A stretch of 64,000 nucleotides of DNA from NCBI GenBank assembly GCA_963842725.1, contig CAWJHN010000004.1:496001-560000 (forward strand), given 5' to 3'. Shown here piece by piece: positions 39,760 through 49,156 of this stretch. The notes beneath the pieces were generated by a model. The model searched no databases and was not told the DNA's origin. It saw only the letters and a program-made list of their open reading frames with translations. Within the stretch, counting starts at the first letter, position 1. Every line of letters starts with the position of its first letter. Position numbers and translations under genes: made by a program. Source of the stretch: UBA10649 sp963842725 (GTDB taxonomy: Bacteria > Actinomycetota > Actinomycetes > S36-B12).

Positions 39760-40203
39760 GTGCGCACGTACAGCCCCAAGCCCGGCGATATCGATCGCGT
39801 GTGGCATGTCATCGACGCCTCGGACGTAGTCCTCGGCCGACTCGCCAGCCACGCCGCAGTGCTCCTGCGCGGCAAGCACAAGGTCACGTTCGCCCCGCAC
39901 ATCGACACGGGCGACTTCGTCATCATCATCAATGCCGAGAAGGTCGCCCTCACCGGCGCCAAGAAGCAGCAGAAGATGGAGTACCGCCACTCCGGCTACC
40001 CGGGCGGCATGACGGCAACGTCGTACACCGAACTGCTGGAGTCCAACCCGCGCCGCGCGGTCGAGAAGGCGGTCAAGGGCATGCTCCCGCACAACAAGCT
40101 TGGCCGGCAGCAGATCAAGAAGCTCAAGGTCTACGCCGGCCCGGAGCACCCCCACACGGCCCAGCAGCCGCAGCCGTTCCAGATCACCCAGGTCGCGCAG
40201 TAG
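39760..40203 (+). CDS. rplM: 50S ribosomal protein L13
   Basis: L13 is an early 50S assembly protein. The product is 147 aa, the usual actinobacterial length, from GTG 39760 ((M)RTYSPKPGDIDRVWHVIDA). The RNA-binding core is present, including FIDTGDFVIIIN-type sequence (HIDTGDFVIIINAEKVALTG) and RAVEKAVKGMLPHNKLGRQQ. TAAGG lies 9 bases upstream. Open frame before the GTG is leader. Confidence 0.97.
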   Translation: MRTYSPKPGDIDRVWHVIDASDVVLGRLASHAAVLLRGKHKVTFAPHIDTGDFVIIINAEKVALTGAKKQQKMEYRHSGYPGGMTATSYTELLESNPRRAVEKAVKGMLPHNKLGRQQIKKLKVYAGPEHPHTAQQPQPFQITQVAQ

Positions 40204-40236
40204 TCCAGCGACGCATCGGCGTTAACGAAAGGAACC

Positions 40237-40749
40237 GTGGCAGTGTCTGAGGCCACCATCATCGAGACCGACATCGACGACAGCGTCGAGGAGGAGATCG
40301 TCACGGAGTACACCTCCGAGACGCCCTCCGCCCGCCCGGCCGTCACCCGTGAGATCGTCACCGCGCCCGGCGCGGCAACCGGCCGGCGCAAGCAGGCGAT
40401 CGCCCGCGTGCGCCTGGTGCCCGGCACCGGCAAGTGGACGATCAACGGTCGCGACCTCGAGTCGTACTTCCCGAACAAGGTGCACCAGCAGGAGGTGAAC
40501 GAGCCCTTCACCGCCCTTGGCGCCGAGGGCAGGTTCGACGTCTTCGCCCGCATTCACGGCGGCGGCATCTCCGGTCAGGCCGGCGCCCTGCGCCTGGGCG
40601 TGGCTCGTGCCCTCAACGGTATCGACGAGGAGGGCAACCGTCCGATCCTCAAGAAGGCCGGATTCCTCACGCGCGACCCGCGCGCCAAGGAGCGCAAGAA
40701 GTACGGCCTGAAGAAGGCTCGCAAGGCGCCGCAGTACAGCAAGCGGTGA
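40237..40749 (+). CDS. rpsI: 30S ribosomal protein S9 with acidic N-terminal extension
   Basis: S9 reaches P-site tRNA with its C-terminal tail. The product is 170 aa: residues 1-45 are an acidic Glu/Thr-rich extension, followed by the family core GRRKQAIARVRLVPGTGKWT and the C-terminal RDPRAKERKKYGLKKARKAP, ending SKR as required for tRNA contact. GTG 40237 has GAAAGGA 4-5 bases upstream; GTG 40243 is an alternative. The stop overlaps the glmM GTG. Confidence 0.97.
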   Translation: MAVSEATIIETDIDDSVEEEIVTEYTSETPSARPAVTREIVTAPGAATGRRKQAIARVRLVPGTGKWTINGRDLESYFPNKVHQQEVNEPFTALGAEGRFDVFARIHGGGISGQAGALRLGVARALNGIDEEGNRPILKKAGFLTRDPRAKERKKYGLKKARKAPQYSKR

Positions 40750-42098
40750 GCGAGCGGCTCTTCGGCACCGACGGAGTCCGGGGCCTGGCCAACCGCGAGG
40801 TCACGGCCGAGCTGGCCCTGGACCTCGCGGTGGCCGCCGCACATGTGCTGGCGGACACCGGTGCGTTCGAAGGGCATCGACCGACGGCGGTCGTCGGCCG
40901 GGACGGACGGGCCAGCGGCGAATTCCTCGAGGCGGCGGTGGTGGCCGGGCTGGCCAGCGCCGGCGTCGACGTCACCCTGGTGGGCGTGCTTCCGACGCCG
41001 GGGGTTGCGTTCCTGACCGATGCGCTGCACGCCGATCTCGGCGTCATGCTGTCCGCATCGCACAACCCCATGCCCGACAACGGCATCAAGTTCTTCTCGC
41101 GGGGCGGCAACAAGCTCGACGACGTGATCGAGGACGCCATCGAGAAGCGGCTGCGCGAGCCCTGGGACCGACCGATCGGCGGAGCCGTCGGGCGCGTGCA
41201 TGCCAACCCGGTGTCCGTCCAGCTCTACGAGCATCACCTGCTGGCGTCCCTGCCGCACAACCTCGACGGACTCACGATCGTGGTGGACTGCGCCAACGGT
41301 GCCGCCTCGGGGCTGGGCCCTGAGGTGTATGCGGGTGCCGGGGCGAGCGTCATCGCGATCCATTCCGAGCCCAACGGCCTGAACATCAATGACGGCTGCG
41401 GCAGCACGCACCTCGGGGACCTCATCTCGGCTGTGCGCGAGCACGGCGCCGACGCCGGGATCGCCCACGACGGCGACGCCGACCGGTGCCTGGCCGTGGA
41501 TGCCGACGGCAACGTCGTCGACGGCGATCACATCCTGGCCATCCTCGCCTCCGCGATGCATCGAACCGGGCACCTCGTCGGCGGCACCGTCGTCGCGACG
41601 GTGATGGCGAATCTCGGCTTCCGGCTCGCGATGGCGGAGGCCGGCATCAACGTCGTCGAGACCGGGGTCGGCGACCGCTACGTGCTGGAGGCCATGCGCG
41701 CCGAGGGCTACGTCCTCGGCGGCGAGCAGAGCGGCCACGTCGTCATGTCCGAGTACGCGACCACCGGCGATGGCATCCTGACCGCCCTGCACGTGCTGGC
41801 TGAGGTCGCGCGCAGCGGCCGGACCCTCGCGGACCTTGCCGCGCAGGTCACCAAGCTCCCCCAGATCCTCATCAACGTGACGGACGTCGACCGCGCCGGG
41901 CTGTCCTCGTCCGACGGCGTCACCGCGGCCCTCGAACGCGCGCAGGGCGAGCTCGGCCAGACCGGCCGCGTGCTGCTGCGGCCATCGGGCACGGAGCCAG
42001 TCATCCGCGTCATGGTCGAGGCACCCAGCCATGACATGGCCGCGCGAATCGGGCAGGAGCTCGCCGACGTCGTCAGCCAGGAGCTCGCGATCGGCTGA
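40746..42098 (+). CDS. glmM: Phosphoglucosamine mutase
   Basis: Converts glucosamine-6-phosphate to glucosamine-1-phosphate on the way to UDP-GlcNAc and peptidoglycan; its substrate is made by GlmS, encoded 1 kb downstream. The product is 450 aa. N-terminal RLFGTDGVRG, active-site phosphoserine Ser105 in SASHNPMPDNG, metal loop DGDADR, sugar loop GEQSGHV and phosphate loop RPSGTEPVIRVM are all present. GTG 40746 overlaps the rpsI stop (GTGA). Its last 26 bases overlap the convergent DUF389 gene. Confidence 0.97.
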   Translation: MSERLFGTDGVRGLANREVTAELALDLAVAAAHVLADTGAFEGHRPTAVVGRDGRASGEFLEAAVVAGLASAGVDVTLVGVLPTPGVAFLTDALHADLGVMLSASHNPMPDNGIKFFSRGGNKLDDVIEDAIEKRLREPWDRPIGGAVGRVHANPVSVQLYEHHLLASLPHNLDGLTIVVDCANGAASGLGPEVYAGAGASVIAIHSEPNGLNINDGCGSTHLGDLISAVREHGADAGIAHDGDADRCLAVDADGNVVDGDHILAILASAMHRTGHLVGGTVVATVMANLGFRLAMAEAGINVVETGVGDRYVLEAMRAEGYVLGGEQSGHVVMSEYATTGDGILTALHVLAEVARSGRTLADLAAQVTKLPQILINVTDVDRAGLSSSDGVTAALERAQGELGQTGRVLLRPSGTEPVIRVMVEAPSHDMAARIGQELADVVSQELAIG

Positions 42099-43014
42099 TC
42101 CTGCGCCACACGCGCTCCTGTGCGAGCAGCGTGAGCCACCCCGCGATCGCCATTCCGGTGATGTTGACGATCAGCGTCACCGAGCTGCCCCACACCTCGT
42201 GCCAGAGCCCGAAGACCGCGGCCACGGCGATGTTGCCGGACGCGGGGATGGTCGTGACGGAGATGAACACGCCGACCAGGCCGCCGGACTTCGCCGACGT
42301 GAGCGCCAGCACCCCAGCGGCGCCGGCGATCACGGCCACGATCAGCGACCACACGTTGGGTGCGTACACGAACGCAGTCCCGGGCCGGCTCTCCTCCATG
42401 ACGTCGTCGACGCTGATGAGCCCGGCAAGTCGAGCGATCGCGGCCAGGACCGTCACGGTCCCGATCGAGACCGAGAAGCCGATCGCCAGGGTGCGCGCCG
42501 CTTGCCGGAGGAGGTTGTACCGACGCCGGACCAGGCCCAGTCCCAGGGACGCGATGGGGACGAACTCCGGGCCGAGCACCATGGCGCCGATGATGAGGAT
42601 GACGGAGTCCGTCACCACCGCGATCGCCGCCAGCAGCGTGGCCAGCACCATGAAGGACAGGAATGTCCAGGTGACGGACGACTCCTCGTAGGCGCGCTCG
42701 ATGACCTCGGTCCAGACCACGGCGTCCGAGCTGGCGCCCGGCGCCGCCTGCTCCGCGCTGAGCGCCCTGCGGGACACCCAGGTCTGGACCGGAAGCAGCT
42801 GGATCGTGCCCTCGGCCTGGACGCCGAGGGCCATCAGCGCGTCGACGACCGGGTTGACCGCCTCACGGGGCAGGTCCGCCTCGATCACGTCGCCGGGCGG
42901 TCGCCTACTCGCGCCCGACATGACCACCAGGCTGCTCGCGGTGGGCTCGGCGGTGAGCAGCTCGATGACCTGGTCTGACAGTCCGGCCGGGCAGCAGACA
43001 CGGACCGTGATCAT
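42073..43014 (-). CDS. DUF389 family membrane protein
   Basis: A 313-aa integral membrane protein of the DUF389 (TIGR00341-like) family, function not established. A soluble ferredoxin-like N-terminal half (MITVRVCCPAGLSDQVIELL) is followed by about six membrane segments; the signature GAMVLGPEFVPIASLGLGLV and the later GVFISVTTIPASGNIAVAAV are characteristic. It is oriented against glmM and divergent from glmS, with a 51-base gap to glmS and a 26-base tail overlap with glmM, so convergent transcripts are expected. Confidence 0.85.
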   Translation of the reverse strand: MITVRVCCPAGLSDQVIELLTAEPTASSLVVMSGASRRPPGDVIEADLPREAVNPVVDALMALGVQAEGTIQLLPVQTWVSRRALSAEQAAPGASSDAVVWTEVIERAYEESSVTWTFLSFMVLATLLAAIAVVTDSVILIIGAMVLGPEFVPIASLGLGLVRRRYNLLRQAARTLAIGFSVSIGTVTVLAAIARLAGLISVDDVMEESRPGTAFVYAPNVWSLIVAVIAGAAGVLALTSAKSGGLVGVFISVTTIPASGNIAVAAVFGLWHEVWGSSVTLIVNITGMAIAGWLTLLAQERVWRRISRSRAPG

Positions 43015-43052
43015 GCGCACATTGTGCCGCTCCGCGGCCGGGACCGGCCGCG

Positions 43053-43058
43053 TACGCT
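43053..43058 (+). promoter_or_regulatory. Predicted -10 element for leaderless glmS transcript
   Basis: TACGCT (43053-43058) lies 7 bases before the glmS ATG, and there is no ribosome-binding site. This TANNNT-7-ATG layout is typical of leaderless actinobacterial mRNAs. No clear -35 element is visible. Confidence 0.5.
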
Positions 43059-43065
43059 GTCGGCC

Positions 43066-44916
43066 ATGTGCGGAATCGTCGGGTACGTCGGCCAGAAGCA
43101 GGCCCTGGAGATCATCGTCGCCGGACTGAGGCGGCTGGAGTACCGGGGATACGACTCGGCAGGGGTCGCGGTGATCAGCGGCGGCGAGCTCGTCGTGCGC
43201 AAGAAGGCCGGCAAGCTGGCCAACCTCGAGACACTGCTCGGATCCGACCCGATGCCCGACTCGACGACGGGCATCGGGCACACGCGGTGGGCGACCCACG
43301 GCGGCCCGACCGACAGCAACGCCCACCCGCACGTCAGCGAGAACGGCCAGGTGGCCGTGATCCACAACGGCATCATCGAGAACTTCGCCGAGCTTCGGGC
43401 CGAGCTGACCGCCTCCGGCGTGCACCTCGCATCCGAGACCGACACCGAGGTGGTCGCGCACCTGCTGGCCCAGGCTCTGCCCGACTCGGACGACGACCTC
43501 GCCGAGGCCCTGCGCCGCGTCTGCCGCCGCCTCGAAGGCGCCTTCACGCTCGTGACGATCGACCGCGACCGACCCGACCTGGTGGTCGCCGCGCGACGCA
43601 ACTCCCCGCTCGTGGTGGGCGTAGGCAACGGCGAGAACTTCCTCGCGTCCGACGTCGCCGCCTTCGTCGAGCACACCCGCGAGGCACTCGAGCTCGGCCA
43701 GGACCAGGTCGTCTCCATCACGCCCACGTCGATCATGATCACGGACTTCAACGGGGAGCCGGTGGAGCCGACCCCCTTCCACGTCGACTGGGACGCCGCA
43801 GCCGCCGAGAAGGGCGGCTACGAGCTGTTCATGCTCAAGGAGATCGCCGAGCAGCCGAAGGCGGTCGCCGACTCGCTGCGGGGGAGGGTCTCGAAGGACT
43901 CCCGCATCCAGCTCGACGAGATGAAGATGGACGAGGCGATCCTGCGCTCCATCACGAAGGTGGTCGTCATCGCGTGCGGAACCGCCGCGAACGCGGGCAT
44001 GGTTGCCAAGTACGCCATCGAGCACTGGACGCGCCTGCCCGTCGAGGTCGAGCTGGCCAGCGAGTTCCGGTACCGCGATCCCATCGTCGGCCCGGACAGC
44101 CTCGTCATCGCGATCTCGCAGTCCGGCGAGACGATGGACACCCTGATGGCGCTGCGGCACGCGAAGGCGCAGGGTGCCCGCACCCTGGCCATCTGCAACA
44201 CGGTCGGCTCGACGATCCCGCGCGAGGCCGACGCGGTGCTGTACACGTACGCCGGTCCCGAGATCGCCGTGGCCTCTACGAAGGCGTTCCTCACGCAGAT
44301 CATCGCGGCGTACCTGGTGGGCCTGTACCTGGCGCAGGTGCGAAGCACGATGTTCGAGGACGAGATCAACGCCGTCCTCGCCGACCTGAACGACATGCCG
44401 GGCAAGGTCGACCTCGTCCTGGACACCACCGAGCCGGTTCGGTCACTGGCCCGCCAGCTGGCCGGCTCGTCGTCGGTCCTCTTCCTCGGCCGGCACGTGG
44501 GCTTCCCGGTGGCGCTCGAGGGGGCGCTGAAGCTGAAGGAGCTGGCGTACATGCACGCCGAGGGCTTCGCGGCCGGCGAGCTGAAGCACGGTCCGATCGC
44601 GCTGATCGAGGAGGGCGTGCCGGTCATCGTGATCGTGCCGTCGCCACGGGGCCGGGCGATCCTGCACGACAAGATCGTGTCGAACATCCAGGAGGTCCGG
44701 GCGCGCGGCGCGCTCGTGATCGCGATCGCGGAGGAGGGGGACGAGGTGATCGCCGACTATGCCGATCACGTCATCCGCATCCCCGCGGTGCCGACGCTGA
44801 TGCAGCCGCTGGTAGCGACGGTGCCGCTGCAGGTGTTCGCGTGCGAGATGGCCACCGCGCAGGGTCACGACGTCGATCAGCCGCGCAACCTCGCCAAGTC
44901 CGTCACGGTGGAGTAG
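43066..44916 (+). CDS. glmS: Glutamine--fructose-6-phosphate aminotransferase (isomerizing)
   Basis: Makes glucosamine-6-phosphate from fructose-6-phosphate and glutamine, the entry step to UDP-GlcNAc. The product is 616 aa. Cys2 of MCGIVGYVG is the glutaminase nucleophile; HTRWATHGGPTDSNAHPH follows. Two SIS isomerase domains occupy the C-terminal half (IACGTAANAGMVAKYAIEHW; AISQSGETMDTLMALRHAK; FLGRHVGFPVALEGALKLKE). The C-terminus DQPRNLAKSVTVE is canonical. The start must be ATG 43066, because Cys2 has to follow the initiator. Probably leaderless. No ribozyme-like leader is present. Confidence 0.97.
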   Translation: MCGIVGYVGQKQALEIIVAGLRRLEYRGYDSAGVAVISGGELVVRKKAGKLANLETLLGSDPMPDSTTGIGHTRWATHGGPTDSNAHPHVSENGQVAVIHNGIIENFAELRAELTASGVHLASETDTEVVAHLLAQALPDSDDDLAEALRRVCRRLEGAFTLVTIDRDRPDLVVAARRNSPLVVGVGNGENFLASDVAAFVEHTREALELGQDQVVSITPTSIMITDFNGEPVEPTPFHVDWDAAAAEKGGYELFMLKEIAEQPKAVADSLRGRVSKDSRIQLDEMKMDEAILRSITKVVVIACGTAANAGMVAKYAIEHWTRLPVEVELASEFRYRDPIVGPDSLVIAISQSGETMDTLMALRHAKAQGARTLAICNTVGSTIPREADAVLYTYAGPEIAVASTKAFLTQIIAAYLVGLYLAQVRSTMFEDEINAVLADLNDMPGKVDLVLDTTEPVRSLARQLAGSSSVLFLGRHVGFPVALEGALKLKELAYMHAEGFAAGELKHGPIALIEEGVPVIVIVPSPRGRAILHDKIVSNIQEVRARGALVIAIAEEGDEVIADYADHVIRIPAVPTLMQPLVATVPLQVFACEMATAQGHDVDQPRNLAKSVTVE

Positions 44917-44947
44917 CGCCCTGATCCCTGACCTGCCCGCCGGTGTC

Positions 44948-45343
44948 GTGGGCGTCGGCGTCGACCTCGTCGACACGCGCCGATTCGCCGCCGCCATCGA
45001 GCGGACCCCCGCCCTGATCGCCCGGGTCTTCACGGCCCGGGAGGTCGACCTGTCCGGGGGCGACCGCCCGCGGGTCGCCTCCCTCGCCGCGCGCTGGGCA
45101 GCGAAGGAGGCGGTGGCCAAGGTCCTCGTCGACAACCGCGGCCTGGAGTGGCACCACTGCGAGGTGCTCAACGGACACCTGGGCCAGCCCCATCTGGAGG
45201 TCACCGGGACGGTGCGGGCCGCCGCGCTGGAACGGGGCATCGACTCATGGCACCTGTCGCTGAGCCATGATGGAGGCATGGCCATTGCCTTCGTCCTGGC
45301 CACCGGCCGGGGCGCTCAGCCGACGGCGCGTGAACCATCGTGA
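44948..45343 (+). CDS. acpS: Holo-[acyl-carrier-protein] synthase
   Basis: Transfers 4'-phosphopantetheine from CoA to acyl carrier protein. The product is 131 aa from GTG 44948, which gives MGVGVDLVDTRRF at the usual position. FTAREVDL and AARWAAKEAVAKVL supply the metal-binding Glu and Lys motifs, and HLSLSHDGGMAIAFVLA is the C-terminal signature. A CTG at 44921 with GGTGGAG 7 bases upstream is a possible longer start. The TGA overlaps the next gene's GTG (GTGA). Confidence 0.93.
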   Translation: MGVGVDLVDTRRFAAAIERTPALIARVFTAREVDLSGGDRPRVASLAARWAAKEAVAKVLVDNRGLEWHHCEVLNGHLGQPHLEVTGTVRAAALERGIDSWHLSLSHDGGMAIAFVLATGRGAQPTAREPS

Positions 45344-46884
45344 TCCGCGTCCACGGTGTCGAGCAGGTTCGGGAGGCGGAGGAGCGCGCCTTCGCGATCG
45401 TCCCGCCCGGTGAGCTGATGCGCCGCGCGGCCCATGCGCTGGCCCTCGAGTGCGTCGGCCTGCTGCGGGCCGAGCGCGGCACGCCCATCGGCGCAAGCGT
45501 GCTGGTGATGGCCGGCTCGGGCAACAACGGGGGCGATGCCCTGTGGGCAGGGGCGCTGCTGGCCCGACGCGGCTGCCGCGTCGATGCTCTGACGCTTGCA
45601 GACCACGTCCACGCGGAGGGCGCGGCAGCCCTCCGGCGGGCCGGTGGCCGAGTCCGCCGCTGGAACCCGGACGACGCTGCGCAGCGGACGACCCTCGCCC
45701 GTGCGGATCTGGCACTCGACGGGATCGTCGGCATCGGCGGCACGGGCGGACTGCGGCCGGCCGCCGCCCTGCTCGTCGCCGCGGCCGCCGAGAGCGGGGC
45801 GCTGATCGTCGCCGTCGACGTCCCGAGCGGAGTCGACCCGGACTCCGGGGCCGTTGCCGGCGATGCGGTGACCGCCGACGTCACCGTCACGTTCGGCTGC
45901 CTCAAGCCCGGGCTGGTCGTCGCCCCCGGCAGCCTTCGGTCGGGTCGGGTGCACGTCATCGACATCGGCCTGGACCTGCCGGCCGGGGGGACGCTCGACA
46001 TCCTGGAGGCGCGCGACGTCGCACGCTGGGTGCCTGCGCCGCAGTCGGACGCGTACAAGTACGCCCGGGGGGTCGTCGGCGTGAGCGCCGGGTCCGTTCC
46101 CTACCCGGGTGCGGCGCTGCTGGCCACCTCGGCCGCCCGCCTGTCCAATGTGGGCATGGTCCGATTCCTCGATCGATCCGACGGAGCCGCGGCCAGCGTC
46201 GTGCAGCACTATCCCGACATCGTCGTTGACGGGTCGGACCCGACCGATCAGGCTCGGGCGGACGCGTGGGCGTGCGGACCGGGCTTCGTCGGCGATCACC
46301 TCGACGCGCTCACCGTGTCCGCGGTCCTTGCCACGGCTCGGCCCGTGGTCCTGGACGCCGGAGCCCTGTCGGTGGTCGCGGACGACGCCGACATCCGCTC
46401 GCGCCTGGCCGAACGGCACCGCGCCGGCCTCCTGACCGTCATCACGCCGCATCAGGGTGAGTTCGAGCGGATCCTGCCCGGGCTCCTCGCGGCCTCGTCC
46501 GGCCGCGTCGACGCCGCGCGCGCCGGGGCCGCCCGGCTGTCGGCCGTCGTGGTCCTCAAGGGTCCGGGCACGGTGATCGCCGCACCTGACGGTCGGGTCC
46601 TCGTCGACGTGGAGGGGACGGCCGACCTCGGCACGGCGGGATCGGGCGATGTGCTCGCCGGGCTCATCGGCGCCCTGCTCGCCGGTGCGTGGTCCGCGGG
46701 GCGCCGGCATCCGACCGAGCTCACCGAGGCCGTCGCGGCTGCTGTCTGGCTGCACGGAGCGGCGGGTCGCATTGCGGGCCGCAGCGCACCTGTGGTCGCC
46801 ACGGACGTCAGCGCCGCCATCCCGGATGCGATCCGTCGCGCACGTGGCGCCGCCGCACCCGCGGTCCGGGGCAGGTCGTCGTGA
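45340..46884 (+). CDS. nnr: Bifunctional NAD(P)H-hydrate repair enzyme (epimerase + ADP-dependent dehydratase)
   Basis: Repairs hydrated NAD(P)H: an N-terminal YjeF-type epimerase (about residues 1-205) and a C-terminal ADP/ATP-dependent dehydratase (about 215-514). The epimerase shows MAGSGNNGGDALWAGALL near residue 58 and VDVPSGVDPDSG. The dehydratase shows TPHQGEFERILPG and the nucleotide-binding GTAGSGDVLAGLIGALLAG near residue 434. It starts within the acpS stop (GTG 45340) and ends overlapping alr by one base, a common acpS-nnr-alr arrangement. Confidence 0.95.
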   Translation: MIRVHGVEQVREAEERAFAIVPPGELMRRAAHALALECVGLLRAERGTPIGASVLVMAGSGNNGGDALWAGALLARRGCRVDALTLADHVHAEGAAALRRAGGRVRRWNPDDAAQRTTLARADLALDGIVGIGGTGGLRPAAALLVAAAAESGALIVAVDVPSGVDPDSGAVAGDAVTADVTVTFGCLKPGLVVAPGSLRSGRVHVIDIGLDLPAGGTLDILEARDVARWVPAPQSDAYKYARGVVGVSAGSVPYPGAALLATSAARLSNVGMVRFLDRSDGAAASVVQHYPDIVVDGSDPTDQARADAWACGPGFVGDHLDALTVSAVLATARPVVLDAGALSVVADDADIRSRLAERHRAGLLTVITPHQGEFERILPGLLAASSGRVDAARAGAARLSAVVVLKGPGTVIAAPDGRVLVDVEGTADLGTAGSGDVLAGLIGALLAGAWSAGRRHPTELTEAVAAAVWLHGAAGRIAGRSAPVVATDVSAAIPDAIRRARGAAAPAVRGRSS

Positions 46885-48062
46885 TGGCCCGGGCGAGCGC
46901 GGTCGTGGACCTGGGGGCGATCCGACACAACCTCGATCGGGTTCAGGAGCTGGCCGGTCCGGCGCGCGTCATGGCGGTGGTCAAGGCCGATGCCTACGGG
47001 CACGGCATGGTGCCGGTCGCCCGAGCAGCCCGTGCGTGGGGAGCGGAGTGGCTCGGCGTGGCGCTGCCCGGCGAGGCGCTGGCGCTGCGGGCGTCGGGCG
47101 ACGCGGGACGGGTGCTGGCCTGGCTGTGGACCCCTGGCGATCCGGACATCGCCGCCTGCGTGCGGTCGGGCATCGACCTGACCGTGTCCAGCAGCTGGGC
47201 GCTGGCCGAGGTGGTCGACGCGGCTCGCCGCACGGGTCGTGCCGCCCGCGTGCAGGTGAAGCTCGACACGGGGCTCTCGCGGAACGGGGTCACGGCCGTC
47301 GACTGGCCCGAGTTGGCCCGGCGGGCAGTGCGGGCGCAGGCCGACGGACTCATCGAGGTGGAGGCGATCTGGTCGCACCTGGCCGATGCCGACCTGCCGG
47401 GCAGCGCCACGGTGCCGGTGCAGGTCGACGCCTACCTCTCGGGGCTGGCGCGGGCAGCAGGCCTCGGGCTGCGTCCCCGCCTGCGGCACCTCAGCAACAG
47501 CGCAGCCCTGTGGACGCATCCCGAGTGCCGGTTCGACCTGGTGCGCGTCGGCATCGCGATGTACGGCCTCACCCCGGGACCCGACGTGGGCTCAGCGGCG
47601 GAACTCGGGCTCGTCCCGGCGATGACGCTTCGGGCCCGACTGGCCAACGTCAAGGACGTGCCCGCCGGCACCAGCGTGTCGTACGGCAGCACGTGGACGA
47701 CGCCGAGACGTACGCGCCTGGGCCTGGTTCCGCTCGGCTACGCCGACGGCGTCCCGCGCGCGGCAGGTGGCCGGGTCGAGGTCAGCATCGGGGGCGGCCG
47801 GTGCCCGGCCGTGGGCCGCATAGCCATGGACCAGTTCGTGGTCGACCTAGGCGATGCCGATCCGTCGACGGGTGCCGGCAGCTCCGTCCACCTGTTCGGT
47901 CCCGGCGGCCACGGCGAGCCCACGGCCGACGAGTGGGCAGCCGACACCGCGACGATCGGCTATGAGATCGTCACGCGCATCGGTCCGCGCGTGCCCCGCG
48001 AGTACATCGGCGGTCCCGACGAGGATCCGTCCGGCACGTCCCGTCAGGAGGACCACGAATGA
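46884..48062 (+). CDS. alr: Alanine racemase
   Basis: A PLP enzyme that makes D-alanine for peptidoglycan, the target of D-cycloserine. The product is 392 aa. The PLP lysine is Lys34 in VVKADAYGHGMVPVA, MYGLTPGP carries a conserved active-site segment, and the second catalytic base tyrosine is in SYGSTWTTPRRTRLGLVPLG. ATG 46884 overlaps the nnr stop; GTG 46881 one codon earlier is an alternative. The TGA overlaps the next ATG (48059-48062). Confidence 0.96.
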   Translation: MARASAVVDLGAIRHNLDRVQELAGPARVMAVVKADAYGHGMVPVARAARAWGAEWLGVALPGEALALRASGDAGRVLAWLWTPGDPDIAACVRSGIDLTVSSSWALAEVVDAARRTGRAARVQVKLDTGLSRNGVTAVDWPELARRAVRAQADGLIEVEAIWSHLADADLPGSATVPVQVDAYLSGLARAAGLGLRPRLRHLSNSAALWTHPECRFDLVRVGIAMYGLTPGPDVGSAAELGLVPAMTLRARLANVKDVPAGTSVSYGSTWTTPRRTRLGLVPLGYADGVPRAAGGRVEVSIGGGRCPAVGRIAMDQFVVDLGDADPSTGAGSSVHLFGPGGHGEPTADEWAADTATIGYEIVTRIGPRVPREYIGGPDEDPSGTSRQEDHE

Positions 48063-49156
48063 GCCCCGACGTCACGCCCGCGCTCCGGGCCGCGGGCCGA
48101 GGCCTGCTCGCGGCCGGTGCCCTGGCCGCCGGAGCGGCGCTCGGTGCTGTCGCGGAGCGCTCGCTTCTGCGCGGAACGGCCCTGCCGCCCGAGGTCGACG
48201 ACGACCAGGGGTTCGGTCGCATCCACAGCGAGCCCCGCCAGGTGGTGGCCGACGACGGGACCATGCTCCACGTCGAGATCGACGAGGCGGACGACGCCTC
48301 GTCCAGCGGGCTGACCGTCGTGTTCTGCCATGGCTATGCGCTCAGCCTTGACTCGTGGCACTTCCAGCGGCAGGCACTGCGCGGACGGGCCCGTCTGGTC
48401 TTCTACGACCAGCGCAGCCACGGCCGTTCCCAGGAGGCCGACTTCGACACCCACCACATCGATCAGCTCGGCCGTGATCTCGGCTCCGTCATCAACGCGG
48501 TCGCGCCAACGGGACCGCTCATGCTCGTCGGACACTCGATGGGCGGGATGACGATCATGGCGCTCGCGGAGCAGCGTCCCGAGCTGTTCGGCGATCGGAT
48601 CTACGGCGTCGCGCTGATCGCCACGACACCGGGCGGGCTGGCCGGCGGCATGCTGGGACTGCCACCGGGCTTCGGGCACGTGCTGCACCGCCTGGCTCCG
48701 TCGGTCGCCGCAGCGGTGGCGCGTCGCAAGGGGCTGGTCGAGCGTTCTCGATGGAATCACAGCGATCTCGGGCTCCTGCTGACCCGCCTGTACTCCTTCG
48801 GGTCCACGGCATCCGACCAGGCCGGGCGCTTCGTGGCGAGCATGGTGTCAGCCACTCCGATCGACACCGTGGCGGAGTTCCTGCCCGCGCTCCAGGAGCA
48901 TGACAAGCGGGAGGCCCTAGCCGTCCTGCATAGCGTCGAGCTCCTGGTCATGGTCGGTGCGTCCGACCGCCTGACGCCGCGCGAGCAGAGCGAGGAGATC
49001 GTCCGCCGGGTGCCCAGTGCGGAGTTCGTGGTCATTGCGGACAGCGGCCACATGGTCACGCTGGAGAAGCCCGACGAGGTCGACGCGCACCTGCTGGAGC
49101 TGCTCGAGCGGGTCCAGCGCGACATCTCGCAGAATGTGCCGGGAGGCGGCGCATGA
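48059..49156 (+). CDS. Membrane-anchored alpha/beta hydrolase in the alr-tsaE operon
   Basis: A 365-aa alpha/beta hydrolase with an N-terminal hydrophobic, Ala/Gly-rich segment (residues ~10-35) that may be a membrane anchor or uncleaved signal. Motifs: FCHGYALSLDSWHF (oxyanion region), FYDQRSHGRS, nucleophile elbow GHSMGGMT, acid in VGASDRLTPREQSE and His in IADSGHMVTLE. Hydrolases of this type sit between alr and tsaE in many actinobacteria. The substrate is unknown. It is coupled to both neighbours by ATGA overlaps. Confidence 0.88.
   Translation: MSPDVTPALRAAGRGLLAAGALAAGAALGAVAERSLLRGTALPPEVDDDQGFGRIHSEPRQVVADDGTMLHVEIDEADDASSSGLTVVFCHGYALSLDSWHFQRQALRGRARLVFYDQRSHGRSQEADFDTHHIDQLGRDLGSVINAVAPTGPLMLVGHSMGGMTIMALAEQRPELFGDRIYGVALIATTPGGLAGGMLGLPPGFGHVLHRLAPSVAAAVARRKGLVERSRWNHSDLGLLLTRLYSFGSTASDQAGRFVASMVSATPIDTVAEFLPALQEHDKREALAVLHSVELLVMVGASDRLTPREQSEEIVRRVPSAEFVVIADSGHMVTLEKPDEVDAHLLELLERVQRDISQNVPGGGA

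Noticed and set aside
44921..44947. CTG start for acpS with GGTGGAG 7 bases upstream
   Set aside because: Possible, but GTG 44948 already gives the normal family N-terminus, so a rare start is not required here, unlike in truA.
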